From Candidatus Zixiibacteriota bacterium (GTDB lineage Bacteria > Zixibacteria > MSB-5A5 > GN15 > FEB-12), in NCBI GenBank assembly GCA_020351995.1, contig CP070674.1, positions 2,118,667 to 2,182,666 on the forward strand: DNA of 64,000 bases, read 5' to 3'. Below the pieces are notes generated by a model. The model searched no databases. It was not told the origin of the DNA and was given only the letters and a program-made list of their open reading frames with translations. Below, in pieces: positions 9,240 through 18,908 of the stretch (the stretch's first letter is position 1; each line of letters opens with the position of its first letter). The position numbers and the translations under genes are program-made.

Positions 9240-9926
9240 CTACTCCCGGTTTCCCTCTACGATCAGCACAATCTCGCCCTTGATAGGTTTCTCACCGAGC
9301 ATGTTGACAACGTCAGCGGTCTTGCCACGCAGAAACTCTTCGAATTTCTTGCTGATTTCACGGGCCAGGCACATCTCGCGCTGGCCCAGTATTTCACCTA
9401 TGTCATGAAGTGTTTTCGATATCCGGTGCGGTGACTCGTAGAAAACCAGAGTGTGCTCAAGCGGTCTTAATTGCTCAAGTCGTTTTCGGCGAGCGGCCTT
9501 CTTAGCCGGCAAGAAGCCTTCGAAAAAGAACCGATCGGTGGGTAGCCCCGAAGCGGTAAGGGCCGGGATAAGCGCGGTGGGACCGGGAAGGGGCACTATT
9601 TCCACCTGGTTATCGATAGCGGTTCGTACAATTCGATAAGCCGGGTCGGAGATGCCGGGTGAACCGCCGTCGGTTATCACTGCTATCGAGGTTCCATCCA
9701 GAACGTTGCTCATCAACTGACGGGCTCGCCCGGCCTCATTGAAATTATGGTAACTTATAAGCTTCTTTTTCAGGCCGAGCTTCTTGAGCAGACTTCCACT
9801 ATGGCGGGTGTCTTCACAGGCGACAATATCGACTTCGCTCAGTACCTCCACTGCGCGTCCGGTAATATCACCCATGTTTCCAATCGGGGTGGGGACAAGG
9901 TAAATCTTACCCTTAGGTTTACTCAT
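9240..9926 (-). CDS. rsmI: 16S rRNA (cytidine-1402-2'-O)-methyltransferase
   Basis: About 228 residues from the ATG at 9926; an in-frame TTG at 9938 would add MKPN. The ATG is preferred because the family usually begins shortly before the LVPTPIGN motif. Other tetrapyrrole-methylase-type signatures are ACEDTRHSG, ITDGGSPGISDPAY, VPLPGPTA, LPTDRFFFEGFLP and FYESPHR. The enzyme methylates the ribose of C1402 in the decoding centre of the 30S subunit. It is the first gene of the minus-strand operon and diverges from ssb. Confidence 0.95.
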   Translation of the reverse strand: MSKPKGKIYLVPTPIGNMGDITGRAVEVLSEVDIVACEDTRHSGSLLKKLGLKKKLISYHNFNEAGRARQLMSNVLDGTSIAVITDGGSPGISDPAYRIVRTAIDNQVEIVPLPGPTALIPALTASGLPTDRFFFEGFLPAKKAARRKRLEQLRPLEHTLVFYESPHRISKTLHDIGEILGQREMCLAREISKKFEEFLRGKTADVVNMLGEKPIKGEIVLIVEGNRE

Positions 9927-10020
9927 GTTGGGCTTCAATTGACTTTATTGTGACCTGGCCTTCTTTGAGGATTCTACGATAAAGCAAAGTCACATATTCA
10001 TCAAGCAAAATATCGCGTCC

Positions 10021-10050
10021 TTGACATCGAGCCGGCGGTCACCATATATT
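10021..10050 (+). promoter_or_regulatory. Sigma-70-type promoter for ssb
   Basis: A consensus -35 TTGACA (10021-10026) and TATATT (10045-10050) are separated by 18 bases, 38 bases upstream of the ssb start. Confidence 0.65.
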
Positions 10051-10087
10051 GCGGCGTTAATTTCTAACAGCAAACGATAGGGGAATT

Positions 10088-10516
10088 ATGTCGGTAAACA
10101 AAGCCATTCTGTTAGGTAATCTTGGCAAGGACCCGGAATTGCGCTATACGCCGAGTGGAAAGGCCGTGGCCACATTCCCGCTGGCCACCACCGAGCGCTG
10201 GACCGGGCAGGACGGCCAGAAGAGCGAATCCACTACCTGGCACAATATCGTGGCATGGGGACGACAGGCCGAGGTTATCAAGGAATATCTGGCCAAGGGA
10301 CGACAGGTGTATGTCGAGGGACGCATTGTGAATCGCTCTTATGATGATAAAGACGGGAATAAGCGGTACGTCTCGGAAGTCGTCGTGCAGAATTTCCAGT
10401 TCATCGGCGGTCGCGGGGAGGGTTCCGCGCCGGATAAGGATTTGTCGCAGGCTCCACCTGAGGATGTCCCGCCGCCGGTTCAGGGCGGGGCCGACGACGA
10501 CGATCTGCCTTTCTAG
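10088..10516 (+). CDS. ssb: Single-stranded DNA-binding protein
   Basis: 142 residues. The OB fold occupies about 1-108, with the typical opening VNKAILLGNLGKDPELRYT and a central TTWHNIVAWG. A short acidic, proline-rich linker leads to the C-terminal tip DDDDLPF, the conserved peptide that binds replication and repair partners. It coats single-stranded DNA as a tetramer. The ribosome site AGGGG lies just upstream of the ATG, with a consensus promoter before it and an intrinsic terminator after it, so it is monocistronic. Confidence 0.97.
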   Translation: MSVNKAILLGNLGKDPELRYTPSGKAVATFPLATTERWTGQDGQKSESTTWHNIVAWGRQAEVIKEYLAKGRQVYVEGRIVNRSYDDKDGNKRYVSEVVVQNFQFIGGRGEGSAPDKDLSQAPPEDVPPPVQGGADDDDLPF

Positions 10517-10540
10517 TCAGATATTGAGCATCAGCTCATT

Positions 10541-10574
10541 GAGCCCTGCAAGCCTTTGGCGGCAGGGCTCTTTT
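10541..10574 (+). terminator. Intrinsic terminator of ssb
   Basis: A 9-base perfect stem, GAGCCCTGC and GCAGGGCTC, followed by TTTT. Confidence 0.85.
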
Positions 10575-10706
10575 CAGTTCAATTTTCAGGCAGCATTTTA
10601 CTCAGATTTTATACTAATAAACTCCTCTTCATAGGCCGAAAAGATGGTCGCTACAGGTTTATATATGTCAGACCGGGGAGAGTCTATGAACATAGGAGGA
10701 AAAATC

Positions 10707-11279
10707 ATGGCCAGTCACATTACGAGCAGCGGCATTCGCGGCAACATTTTTCACGACTACAAACAGGTCTGGTTGATGGCAGGGGGAGCGGTATTGTTAT
10801 CCGCAATGACAATCATCTACTACAGCTACAAGTGGTACAACGAGCAAATTGAGCATGTCGTCAATAAATTTGAAATGGCTGCTATCACCTTGATGCCATA
10901 TATGATTTCTGCGGTGGTGGCCGCTATTACCACTATAGCCATTCGCGAAATTCTGCCGATCCTTAAGAGTGCCCGTGTAACCCGCCATATCCAGACCAGA
11001 GTGAAGCTTCTGGCTGAGGGTGACCTGACAACTGTCTCCAGGCTCGAATGCGACAACGAGCAGCTCAAAGAAATCGCCACACAGCTTAATTACGCCATAG
11101 GCTTCATCGGTTCCTCGATAGCCCAGTGGAAGATAATTAACCGGCAGCAGTGGGATTTGCTCGAAAACATAAGACATGCCACGGCGAAAGGAGAACATGG
11201 CCGGGCTCTGAAAATGATTGAGAAGATGGAAGAAAACTGGAGAATGACAGCTACTATCGAGAGCAGATTCAAAACCTGA
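10707..11279 (+). CDS. Two-helix membrane protein with HAMP-like domain
   Basis: 190 residues from the ATG at 10707, which follows a strong ribosome site AGGAGG; an upstream in-frame ATG at 10644 has no such site. Two membrane helices (about residues 20-45 and 62-90) are separated by only a short loop. They are followed by a HAMP-like helical segment (LLAEGDLTTVSRLECDNEQLKEI) and a helical tail. There is no chemoreceptor signalling tip, kinase or cyclase domain, so output must come from another protein or from the helices themselves. It converges on lpxD with only 2 bases between the stop codons. I do not recognise a named family. Confidence 0.75.
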   Translation: MASHITSSGIRGNIFHDYKQVWLMAGGAVLLSAMTIIYYSYKWYNEQIEHVVNKFEMAAITLMPYMISAVVAAITTIAIREILPILKSARVTRHIQTRVKLLAEGDLTTVSRLECDNEQLKEIATQLNYAIGFIGSSIAQWKIINRQQWDLLENIRHATAKGEHGRALKMIEKMEENWRMTATIESRFKT

Positions 11280-11281
11280 CT

Positions 11282-12325
11282 TTAGTCGGGCTTTTTACTT
11301 TCGAGCTTTTTGACTCTCTTGAGCAGCTCCGGCAGGCGTGACAGAGCGGCCTCGATTCGCAGCGAATCTTTTATGTCGTGAGCGGGCGACCCGAGTACTG
11401 TCTTGCCTGCCGGGATCGATTTGGCCACCCCCGATTGGGCCCCAACCCTAACACCGTCACCAATATCCAGATGCCCGATAATGCCAACCTGCCCGGCCAG
11501 GATTACACCATTACCCAGCCGCGTCGACCCTGATATGCCCACCTGAGAAACGATAATACTGTTGTTGCCGATTTCCACGTTGTGAGCAATCTGCACTAGA
11601 TTGTCGATCTTTGTACCGCGGCCTATCACAGTGGGTCCCATAGTTCCCCGGTCTACTGAACAGTTCGATCCAATCTCAACATCGTCGCCGATTTCCACCC
11701 AACCCACCTGCTTGATTTTCTTGAGGCCCTCCGGAGATTCAGCGAACCCGAAACCATCCGACCCGATGACAGTCGAAGAGTGAATTATCACATTGTTGCC
11801 GACTTTGCAGCCATCCATAATGTACACGCCCGGGTAGATCAGGCAATTTTCACCGACTGAAGCGTCCTTGCCGACATACACCGACGACAACAGTTGGCTT
11901 CCCTTGCCCACAGTCGCGCCGTCCTTGATATGACACAGGGGGCCGATGGCGGCCGCCGGGGCCACTTCGGCACTCTCATCAACTATGGTCGAGCTGTCAA
12001 TCCCCTGCGGAACGAGTTGCGAATCCGGGTAGAGAATATCGATAACCCGGGCAAAGGTCAGGTATGGATTGGAATGCCTCAGCACCGCCAGATGCTGGCA
12101 TGGAGTGTCCTTGTCGAGAATTACGGCCGAAGCTTTAGTCTTGGGAAGATGAACAAGATAACGCGGGTTGGCGATAAAAGTTATATCTCCGGTCTGAGCC
12201 TTGTCGACCGGGGCGGCACCACTGATCTTGATGCCACCGTCACCAGACAGCTCTGATTGCGTTTTTTCGGCAAGTTCGCCTAGAGTTACGCAGATACTGT
12301 TACTCTTCCTTTTCAAGGTACTCAA
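11282..12325 (-). CDS. lpxD: UDP-3-O-(3-hydroxyacyl)glucosamine N-acyltransferase
   Basis: 347 residues. An N-terminal uridine-binding domain (to about 110) is followed by a left-handed beta-helix of hexapeptide repeats and a C-terminal helix. The catalytic histidine lies in QIAHNVEIG, and GSDGFGF is a family hallmark. The enzyme adds the N-linked acyl chain in lipid A synthesis, so the organism has an LPS-type outer membrane. The start overlaps the end of skp by 26 bases in the rplU-bamA-skp-lpxD operon. Confidence 0.95.
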   Translation of the reverse strand: MSTLKRKSNSICVTLGELAEKTQSELSGDGGIKISGAAPVDKAQTGDITFIANPRYLVHLPKTKASAVILDKDTPCQHLAVLRHSNPYLTFARVIDILYPDSQLVPQGIDSSTIVDESAEVAPAAAIGPLCHIKDGATVGKGSQLLSSVYVGKDASVGENCLIYPGVYIMDGCKVGNNVIIHSSTVIGSDGFGFAESPEGLKKIKQVGWVEIGDDVEIGSNCSVDRGTMGPTVIGRGTKIDNLVQIAHNVEIGNNSIIVSQVGISGSTRLGNGVILAGQVGIIGHLDIGDGVRVGAQSGVAKSIPAGKTVLGSPAHDIKDSLRIEAALSRLPELLKRVKKLESKKPD

Positions 12326-12836
12326 GAACCTTCTCAGTGACGTCGAAGTTATCTTTTATAAAGCCCAGCCCGCTCTGACGAGTGAATATGACGTCATAAT
12401 CTCCCTCGACCGCCACTGCTTCGATAGCGCTGTTGAGCCGCTCGATCAGCGGGTCCAGTAAACCGGCATGCTTCTGTTCGGCAGTACCGCCGGGAGCGTA
12501 AATCTGGCGAGTGTAAGCATCAAGCGATTCCTGCTTGGCGCGGATAGCTGCTTCTTTTTCTCTTCTCTTTTCCTCGGAGAGAATCAGCTTTTGCTTGTTG
12601 TATTCGTCTATCAGTTCGTCAATCTCTCTTTGCTTGGCCGCCGCTTCCTCATCCCAGGCTCTGGCCTCTACTTCCCATTGCTCCTGTGCCCGTTGCCAGC
12701 CGGAATACCTTTGCTGAATTACCTGGTCATCAACAAAACCGACCTTCAGCCCCTGGGCATTCGATACCTGAACCGCTAGGGCAAAGGTAATAAGCGCGAA
12801 AACGAGCAGTAGCGAGACTCTTCTAAAAGTAAACAT
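12300..12836 (-). CDS. skp: Periplasmic OmpH/Skp-like chaperone
   Basis: 178 residues with a signal peptide (cleaved after about VSNA). The mature protein begins KVGFVDDQVIQQRY, the usual N-terminal strand of the OmpH family. A long charged coiled coil follows (about 55-120), the tentacle that holds unfolded outer-membrane proteins. It ends with a short beta segment. It sits between bamA and lpxD, the classic Gram-negative arrangement for delivering barrels to the Bam machine. Confidence 0.9.
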   Translation of the reverse strand: MFTFRRVSLLLVFALITFALAVQVSNAQGLKVGFVDDQVIQQRYSGWQRAQEQWEVEARAWDEEAAAKQREIDELIDEYNKQKLILSEEKRREKEAAIRAKQESLDAYTRQIYAPGGTAEQKHAGLLDPLIERLNSAIEAVAVEGDYDVIFTRQSGLGFIKDNFDVTEKVLEYLEKEE

Positions 12837-12868
12837 ATGGTTCCCCTGATTATTGAATTGTTATGATG

Positions 12869-15385
12869 TTACCTGAATGTTGTGCCTATCTGAAAATGAG
12901 GTTTCCAGCCTCTAGGCTGCGTCACCTCATAGCCGCGTAAGCTAGGGTTGTACCTGATCACCTGGTCAAGTGAATAGGCCAGGTCAAAACCCAGGGTACC
13001 TATACCGGGTACCACGATGCGGAATCCAAACCCGACCCCTCGATACAGGTCGTCGAAGCGAATATCCCGCTTGCGCAGCCACGAGTTGCCGGCATCGAAG
13101 AACAAAAGCGCGTAGACCTGTTGTGATACAACCGGAAACTGCAGTTCGATATTGGAAACAAGCATATACTTACCCCGTACGCGCACTCTGGTGCCTGGAC
13201 CCACGGTTATGGAGTCAGGAGGTGGCGGGATGTCGCCTTCGAAATCCGGAACGTCGTTGGTGTACCAGTAGAGAGTGTCTGAGAAATTGACCACGGAGTC
13301 GGGAGTTAGGCTGCCATCCTCATATCCTCTTATGATGCCGTCGAAAGCGGTACCACCGGGAGTGAACCGGTCCGACAGGAGTATTCTGCTGTCATCTCCC
13401 CCTGGTGAAGTGACGACCCCGTACTGAACCTTTGCGGCCAGGGCGAAATTCCAGAAAAGGGGAATGAACTTTGCCACCTCAATAGAGTGTTTCTGATATT
13501 TCCAAAATCCCCCGAGCGGGCCACCGGTGTTTTCGAAGGTGTAGCTTAGCTTCGACCCCGAGGTCGCAAACTCGGGCAGATTCCGTGAATCGCGCTGTAC
13601 GGTGAAGGAGATCCTCGAAGCGGAGTTCCACTCCTCATTATACTGAAGGATTGAACCGGGAAAGGGTAAGCGGTTCAGCGTCGAATGGGGCAACTTGCTC
13701 AACTTTTGGCCTGACTCATCGGTTACCCATAGCTCCACCTGATAGGAGTTTGCCCCTACGAAATCGTCGTCGAAATCATGATACCGGGCCCGCTCCAGCC
13801 GATAAGACGTAAAGACACGGAAATAGTTGTCCGGCCAGCGCAATCGGCGCCCCAGGCGAATCGAGCCACCCTGCCGGCCCTCGGTGTAGTCTCCAAACCA
13901 GCGGCGGTTTAGGGTGTAGAGTTGGGAACCCATCAGCGTGGGGCGGCCGAACAACCACGGCTCCGTAAACGAGACCGACAAAGAATTACGATTACTCCCG
14001 AACTCGGTGTTGAAAGAAAGGCTCTGACCCATCCCTCTGAAGTTCGGGATACCCACTCCAAGCTGACCGACTACCTTGTCCTGGCTGTTGTAGCCGGCTC
14101 CGGCCGATATCTGACCGGTCTGCTTCTCCTCGACCTTGAACTCGACATCAACGTCGCCGCTCGGCAAATTGATTGGCGTCGGGACCACGTTGGCAAAATA
14201 ATTCAGGGCCATGACCTCGCGAATTGACCTGATCAGAAGCTCCCTGCTAAACCGCTGGCCGGGCAGGCTGGTTATCTCGCGACGGATGACCTTGTCTTTG
14301 GTCTTGGTGTTTCCGACGATTCTCACCAGGTTGATCTTCGACGGCAAGCCCTCAACGATATCGTAAGTGATGTCAATCAGCGAGTCGTTACGCGTTATGC
14401 GTTCGTCGAACATGCGCATGTTGAGGTGGCCGATATCGTAATAGGCTGAATAAAGCTGTTCGAACGATTCGTTGTATTTCTCGACATTGAAAACATCCCC
14501 CTCATCGTACTTAAGGGACTTGCGCAGTTGATTCGCAGAAAGCTCGGCGTTGTTTCGAAAGTTTACGTTGCCGAAGTAATAACGCGGCCCTTCGTACACA
14601 TCGAGATAAATCGTCATCCGGTTGATGCTGGTGTCAATCGAAATGGAGTCGGAAACCAGGTAGGCATCGATAAATCCCCTTTTGTGAAATTCGTCGATGA
14701 TCTTCTCGAGATCCTCGGCATATTTATCCTGGGCGAAATCGGAACTCCGCAAGAAGCCTCTCTTGCGATTACGCATCTTGTCAATTATATCCTCATCGGG
14801 GACGCGATCATTGCCGGTCAGGATGACCTGCTGAACCTTTACTTTCGATTTCTCATCGACTTTGTATCTGAGGATGGCTTCGGTGGAATCCGGGCTGTAT
14901 TCAAGCTCCGACTTTATGGTTGCCTGAAAGAACCCCTTTTCGCCGTACATGGCCTTGACTTCGCCGCGCTTCTTCTCGATCAAGTAGGGAGAGATGTAGC
15001 CGCCGACACCCAGCCCCAGTTCCTCCTTGATATCCTTGGTGTCGATTTTGCTGTTGCCCTCGATCTCCAGACCGGAAAGCTTGGGCAGCTCTTTGACAAT
15101 AATATATACCTTGAGCCCCCCCATGACCTCTTCGGCGTTTATCTGCACATCGGAGAAAATCCCCAATCCGTAGAGCCGCGTAATGGTCTCACCGGTGATA
15201 ATGGGTGTGAGAGGAGAACCGATGGCTATTGACGAAACGCCCAGGATCAGTGATTTTGAGGCAACCCGGTTGCCGACCACTTCGATCTCAACAACATTGA
15301 ATACCTGTTGTGCTTGAACCGAGGCAATGATTACAGTCAGGGCGGCAATAATGATTAGAGCTGTCCGTGCTCCAGTTTTAAACAT
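12869..15385 (-). CDS. bamA: Outer membrane protein assembly factor BamA
   Basis: 838 residues with a signal peptide ending near SVQA. Residues ~28-425 contain five POTRA domains, seen as repeated IEIEGNxxxxxxxI patterns such as LSGLEIEGNSKI and VQQVILTGNDRV. The rest is an Omp85 barrel with NTEFGSNRNSLSVSFTEPW, GGTAFDGIIRGYE, FFDAGNSW and a final aromatic F-x-F-R type end (QIGTTFR). It inserts barrel proteins into the outer membrane. It lies 8 bases after rplU and is followed by skp. Confidence 0.96.
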   Translation of the reverse strand: MFKTGARTALIIIAALTVIIASVQAQQVFNVVEIEVVGNRVASKSLILGVSSIAIGSPLTPIITGETITRLYGLGIFSDVQINAEEVMGGLKVYIIVKELPKLSGLEIEGNSKIDTKDIKEELGLGVGGYISPYLIEKKRGEVKAMYGEKGFFQATIKSELEYSPDSTEAILRYKVDEKSKVKVQQVILTGNDRVPDEDIIDKMRNRKRGFLRSSDFAQDKYAEDLEKIIDEFHKRGFIDAYLVSDSISIDTSINRMTIYLDVYEGPRYYFGNVNFRNNAELSANQLRKSLKYDEGDVFNVEKYNESFEQLYSAYYDIGHLNMRMFDERITRNDSLIDITYDIVEGLPSKINLVRIVGNTKTKDKVIRREITSLPGQRFSRELLIRSIREVMALNYFANVVPTPINLPSGDVDVEFKVEEKQTGQISAGAGYNSQDKVVGQLGVGIPNFRGMGQSLSFNTEFGSNRNSLSVSFTEPWLFGRPTLMGSQLYTLNRRWFGDYTEGRQGGSIRLGRRLRWPDNYFRVFTSYRLERARYHDFDDDFVGANSYQVELWVTDESGQKLSKLPHSTLNRLPFPGSILQYNEEWNSASRISFTVQRDSRNLPEFATSGSKLSYTFENTGGPLGGFWKYQKHSIEVAKFIPLFWNFALAAKVQYGVVTSPGGDDSRILLSDRFTPGGTAFDGIIRGYEDGSLTPDSVVNFSDTLYWYTNDVPDFEGDIPPPPDSITVGPGTRVRVRGKYMLVSNIELQFPVVSQQVYALLFFDAGNSWLRKRDIRFDDLYRGVGFGFRIVVPGIGTLGFDLAYSLDQVIRYNPSLRGYEVTQPRGWKPHFQIGTTFR

Positions 15386-15393
15386 CGATAAAC

Positions 15394-15720
15394 CTAATTC
15401 TTGGTCTTGGGCGCGACAATCTTATTGATCTTTACTTCGCTATATTTCTGCCGATGGCCCTGGGTGCGCCGGTATTTAGTGCGTCGCTTGTACTTGTAAA
15501 CCAGGACCTTGTCGCTCTTGCCGTGCTCAATAACTTCGGCCTGTATTTTGGCGTTGGCCACGTAGGGTGTGCCGATCAGGGTGCGACCTTTATCCTTAAC
15601 CAAAAGGATGTCGGTTATGTCGATCTTTGCCCCCTGTTTCGCATTTTGCAGGGGCGCTTTTATGATTTCACCTTCCTCCGCGGAGAACTGGATTCCGGAA
15701 AGCTTGAAAACCGCGTACAT
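15394..15720 (-). CDS. rplU: 50S ribosomal protein L21
   Basis: 108 residues, full length. It opens MYAVFKLSGIQF and carries the L21 signature KYKRRTKYRRTQGHRQKYSEVKI split across its second half. It binds 23S rRNA in the large subunit. A good ribosome site (CTGGAGG) precedes the start. The neighbour downstream is bamA rather than rpmA (L27) and obg, which is unusual. Confidence 0.96.
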   Translation of the reverse strand: MYAVFKLSGIQFSAEEGEIIKAPLQNAKQGAKIDITDILLVKDKGRTLIGTPYVANAKIQAEVIEHGKSDKVLVYKYKRRTKYRRTQGHRQKYSEVKINKIVAPKTKN

Positions 15721-15772
15721 TTATATCCTCCAGGTAATCGAAATTATTTTCCGGCTTAAAGTTAAGCTGTAA

Positions 15773-15800
15773 ATAGTAACATTTTTCTCAGTCAAGTCAA
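15773..15800 (-). promoter_or_regulatory. Candidate promoter of the rplU-bamA-skp-lpxD operon
   Basis: On the minus strand TTGACT (15800-15795) and TACTAT (15778-15773) are spaced by 16 bases, about 53 bases upstream of the rplU start. The shared intergenic region also serves the divergent uvrB. Confidence 0.45.
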
Positions 15801-15904
15801 GGCAATTTTTCCAATCTCTCCAGGCCTTTGATTCTCAGACCTTAAACTCCTGTAACTACTTATGGTTCCAGTTTAACAGAGCCGTATGTGTCCGGGATTT
15901 GCGA

Positions 15905-15933
15905 TTGCGACCGGCGCTGGATGGGGATATATT
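15905..15933 (+). promoter_or_regulatory. Candidate promoter of uvrB
   Basis: TTGCGA (15905-15910) and TATATT (15928-15933) are separated by 17 bases and end 33 bases before the uvrB ATG. No obvious LexA-type operator was seen. Confidence 0.4.
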
Positions 15934-15966
15934 GATAGTTTGATTTTGCTACGGTAATTTAATGTT

Positions 15967-18006
15967 ATGAAACGGACCACCGGAACACACAATCAGGGCA
16001 TCAGCCGGTCGTTTGAGCTGCAATCGAGTTTTACCCCCAAGGGTGATCAACCCGAGGCTATCCGGCAGCTTCTTAATGGAATCGAGTCCGGTGAGAAATA
16101 CCACACCCTGCTGGGCGTCACCGGGTCGGGCAAGACCTTCACTATAGCCAACGTCATTGCCCGGACAAACCGGCCGACCCTGGTAATTTCGCACAACAAG
16201 ACCCTGGCGGCCCAGTTGTACGGAGAACTGAAGGCATTTTTCCCCAGAAACGCTGTCGAGTTCTTCATCAGCTACTACGATTATTATCAACCGGAAGCTT
16301 ACATCCCAACCACCGATACATACATCGAGAAGGATACTTCGATAAACGACGATATCGACCGGCTGCGGCTGAGAGCCACCGCCTCCCTCCTGGAGAGGGA
16401 TGATGTTATAATAGTCGCCTCGGTCTCCTGTATTTATGGACTCGGCTCTCCAGAGGAGTATAAGAGGCAATTTGTGTTTATCGAAAAGGGATCCGAAGTG
16501 GACCGGGACGAAGTTATACGCACCCTGATATCTATCCATTACAATCGCAATGATGTTTCATTCACGCGCGGAAATTTTCGGGTCCGGGGAGATACCATTG
16601 AATTAATCCCGGCCTATCATGAAAACGCCTTCAGGATCGAGTTCTTCGGTGACACTATCGAACGGATCGCCGAAATCGACCCCCTCACCGGCGAAATAAT
16701 TAACGAAAGGACCCGGGTCGCGGTGTACCCGGCCAAGCACTTCATTACCTCCGCTCCCCAGCTGGAGAGGGCCATTGAAGAGATTAAAGTGGAACTCAAA
16801 GAGGCAAGGGATAATTTTGCTGCTGAAAATAAGTTACTGGAAGCGCAGCGCATAGAAATGCGCACCAAATATGATCTGGAAATGCTCAAGGAGGTTGGCT
16901 ATTGCGCCGGTATTGAAAACTACTCGCGGCATCTGACGGGCCGCAAACCGGGGGAGAGACCGTTCACACTTATTGATTTCTTTCCCGAAAATTTCCTGAC
17001 CATAATCGACGAATCCCACCAGACCATACCCCAGATACGCGCCATGTATGCTGGTGACCGTAGCCGAAAAGAGACGCTCGTGGCTCATGGGTTCAGACTC
17101 CCGTCGGCTCTCGATAATCGGCCTCTCTTTTTCGAGGAATTCGAAAACCTCACCGGGCAAACAATCTACGTTTCGGCAACCCCGGCCGAATATGAATTGG
17201 AGAAGTGTCAGGGTATAGTTGTGGACCAGGTAATCCGACCGACCGGACTGCTGGATCCGAAGATTACGGTCAAGCCGCTCTCCACTCAGGTTGATGATCT
17301 ATTGGAGGAAGTGAGAGTGCGCCAGGCCAATAAAGAGAGGGTCCTGGTCACTACCCTTACCAAGCGTATGGCCGAGGACCTGACTGATTACATGAAGAAA
17401 ATGGGCGTCCGCGTTAGGTATCTTCATAGCGAAATTGACGCCATAGACAGAACCGAAATCATTCGTGACCTTCGGTTGGCGGAATTTGATGTGCTGGTTG
17501 GGGTTAACCTGCTGCGGGAAGGGCTGGATCTGCCCGAAGTATCGCTTGTGGCCATTCTCGATGCCGACAAGGAGGGGTTTTTGCGGTCGGAACGCTCGCT
17601 TATTCAAACCGTAGGAAGAGCCGCCCGCAACAAGAACGGAGAGGTTATACTTTACGCTGATAAGGTTACTGACTCGATGCGCAAGGCTATTGATGAAACT
17701 GAGCGAAGACGGGTTAAGCAGACGGAATACAATCAAAAGCACAATATTGATCCGGAAACCATTTTTAAGACCCGGGAGGAGATCCTTCGGTCGACAAGCT
17801 TCGCCGACGCGAAAACTGTTGAAGAAAAGAAGTTTGAAAAGCCGGATTATTTTGATACCATGCGAAAAGAGGATCAGGTGGCCTTCATGTTGAAGGCCAT
17901 GAAACAGGCTGCCGACAACCTCGACTTTGAAACCGCCATGCTGATCAGGGACGAGATTAAAGAAATCAAGGCCGAGTTGAAAAAAGGGAAAAACAAAAAG
18001 AGATAG
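15967..18006 (+). CDS. uvrB: Excinuclease ABC subunit B
   Basis: 679 residues, full length. UvrB is the DNA-loading helicase-fold subunit of nucleotide excision repair, passing lesions from UvrA to UvrC. It shows Walker A GVTGSGKT, the beta-hairpin [12 protein letters not shown] that clamps DNA, the Walker B-type DESH box (IIDESHQT) and motif [11 protein letters not shown]. The C-terminal UVR domain ([20 protein letters not shown]) binds UvrC. The ribosome site before the ATG is weak. Confidence 0.97.
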   Translation: MKRTTGTHNQGISRSFELQSSFTPKGDQPEAIRQLLNGIESGEKYHTLLGVTGSGKTFTIANVIARTNRPTLVISHNKTLAAQLYGELKAFFPRNAVEFFISYYDYYQPEAYIPTTDTYIEKDTSINDDIDRLRLRATASLLERDDVIIVASVSCIYGLGSPEEYKRQFVFIEKGSEVDRDEVIRTLISIHYNRNDVSFTRGNFRVRGDTIELIPAYHENAFRIEFFGDTIERIAEIDPLTGEIINERTRVAVYPAKHFITSAPQLERAIEEIKVELKEARDNFAAENKLLEAQRIEMRTKYDLEMLKEVGYCAGIENYSRHLTGRKPGERPFTLIDFFPENFLTIIDESHQTIPQIRAMYAGDRSRKETLVAHGFRLPSALDNRPLFFEEFENLTGQTIYVSATPAEYELEKCQGIVVDQVIRPTGLLDPKITVKPLSTQVDDLLEEVRVRQANKERVLVTTLTKRMAEDLTDYMKKMGVRVRYLHSEIDAIDRTEIIRDLRLAEFDVLVGVNLLREGLDLPEVSLVAILDADKEGFLRSERSLIQTVGRAARNKNGEVILYADKVTDSMRKAIDETERRRVKQTEYNQKHNIDPETIFKTREEILRSTSFADAKTVEEKKFEKPDYFDTMRKEDQVAFMLKAMKQAADNLDFETAMLIRDEIKEIKAELKKGKNKKR

Positions 18007-18041
18007 ATGTTCGTCTGACATTAAAACTAACGGAATGAACG

Positions 18042-18908
18042 GTGATCAAGCATATGTTTCCTAAGCTACTTATTATATTAGCCCTCTGCGCGGCGGTCGT
18101 CCTGGTGGTGCCCGGTTGCGAGGAACAGGAAGTTTATACCATTTCCCAGGAAGAGGAACTGGAGCGCTTTATAACCGACAGTGAAGAAGGCCGGGAACTC
18201 TTCCGAATTCATGACCTTGTTGTCGACGCTGTCTATAATTACGCCGGTAACGATACCAATTACACTGACATGTTAATTTCCACCTCCCGGTCAGTGGAGG
18301 TAGTCGCCAGCGAAGATTCGTTGATTGATATCGGGGTCGGTCTCTACTTCTTTGCCACTATAACGGTCCGCGACAAAGTCATCGGACGCACCCAAAAGCA
18401 AATCGGTGAACAGACGATCGAGGAGAATTTCGAGATAAATATTGAGCGCAGGGCCTATATGATAAAGCTGGGTGACAACAGCCAGGCTTTTGCCGGGTGG
18501 ATCATCTATGGATATGATGGCGGTCACCCGATTCCGGCTGTTAAGGTGATAACACCGGACGCTGACACCTTTGCCGTCCATTATAACCGGGATCTGATTA
18601 TCAACAACACGACTATCGAGGGATTTCTCGATATCGATGACGTTTTTATGCTGGACAAGGGCGCTCAGGTGATTATTGACGGTTGCGTGTTCAACAGATC
18701 GGCTGTGAATTACGAAGGCACAGGTGGCTTCTTCATCGACGGCTTTACCCATCCGCATACGACCGGCACCTGCGTTGCGGATACCATAAACGTTGCCGCT
18801 GTTACTGATAGGTTCTGGAACACACTATTTATTAGGACTTACGCTGGCGAGGACACAGAGGTTGTGTATTATAACGGGTCCTTTGTGCCGTACAAGATCG
18901 ATCTCTGA
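18042..18908 (+). CDS. Predicted lipoprotein of unknown function
   Basis: 288 residues from a GTG start (an ATG 12 bases downstream is an alternative). The signal peptide ends in a VVPGC lipobox near residue 26. The mature part has no catalytic motif I recognise. It is rich in beta-strand-forming stretches and ends with a segment (VDGCVFNRSAVNYEG-like, then TDRFWNTLFIRTYAGE) that looks extracellular. It lies 35 bases after uvrB and could be read from the same transcript. It is a hypothetical periplasmic or surface lipoprotein. Confidence 0.75.
   Translation: MIKHMFPKLLIILALCAAVVLVVPGCEEQEVYTISQEEELERFITDSEEGRELFRIHDLVVDAVYNYAGNDTNYTDMLISTSRSVEVVASEDSLIDIGVGLYFFATITVRDKVIGRTQKQIGEQTIEENFEINIERRAYMIKLGDNSQAFAGWIIYGYDGGHPIPAVKVITPDADTFAVHYNRDLIINNTTIEGFLDIDDVFMLDKGAQVIIDGCVFNRSAVNYEGTGGFFIDGFTHPHTTGTCVADTINVAAVTDRFWNTLFIRTYAGEDTEVVYYNGSFVPYKIDL

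Noticed and set aside
13922-15232. Long plus-strand frames opposite bamA (up to 234 codons)
   Set aside because: They are antisense shadows of bamA, whose POTRA and barrel motifs are unambiguous.
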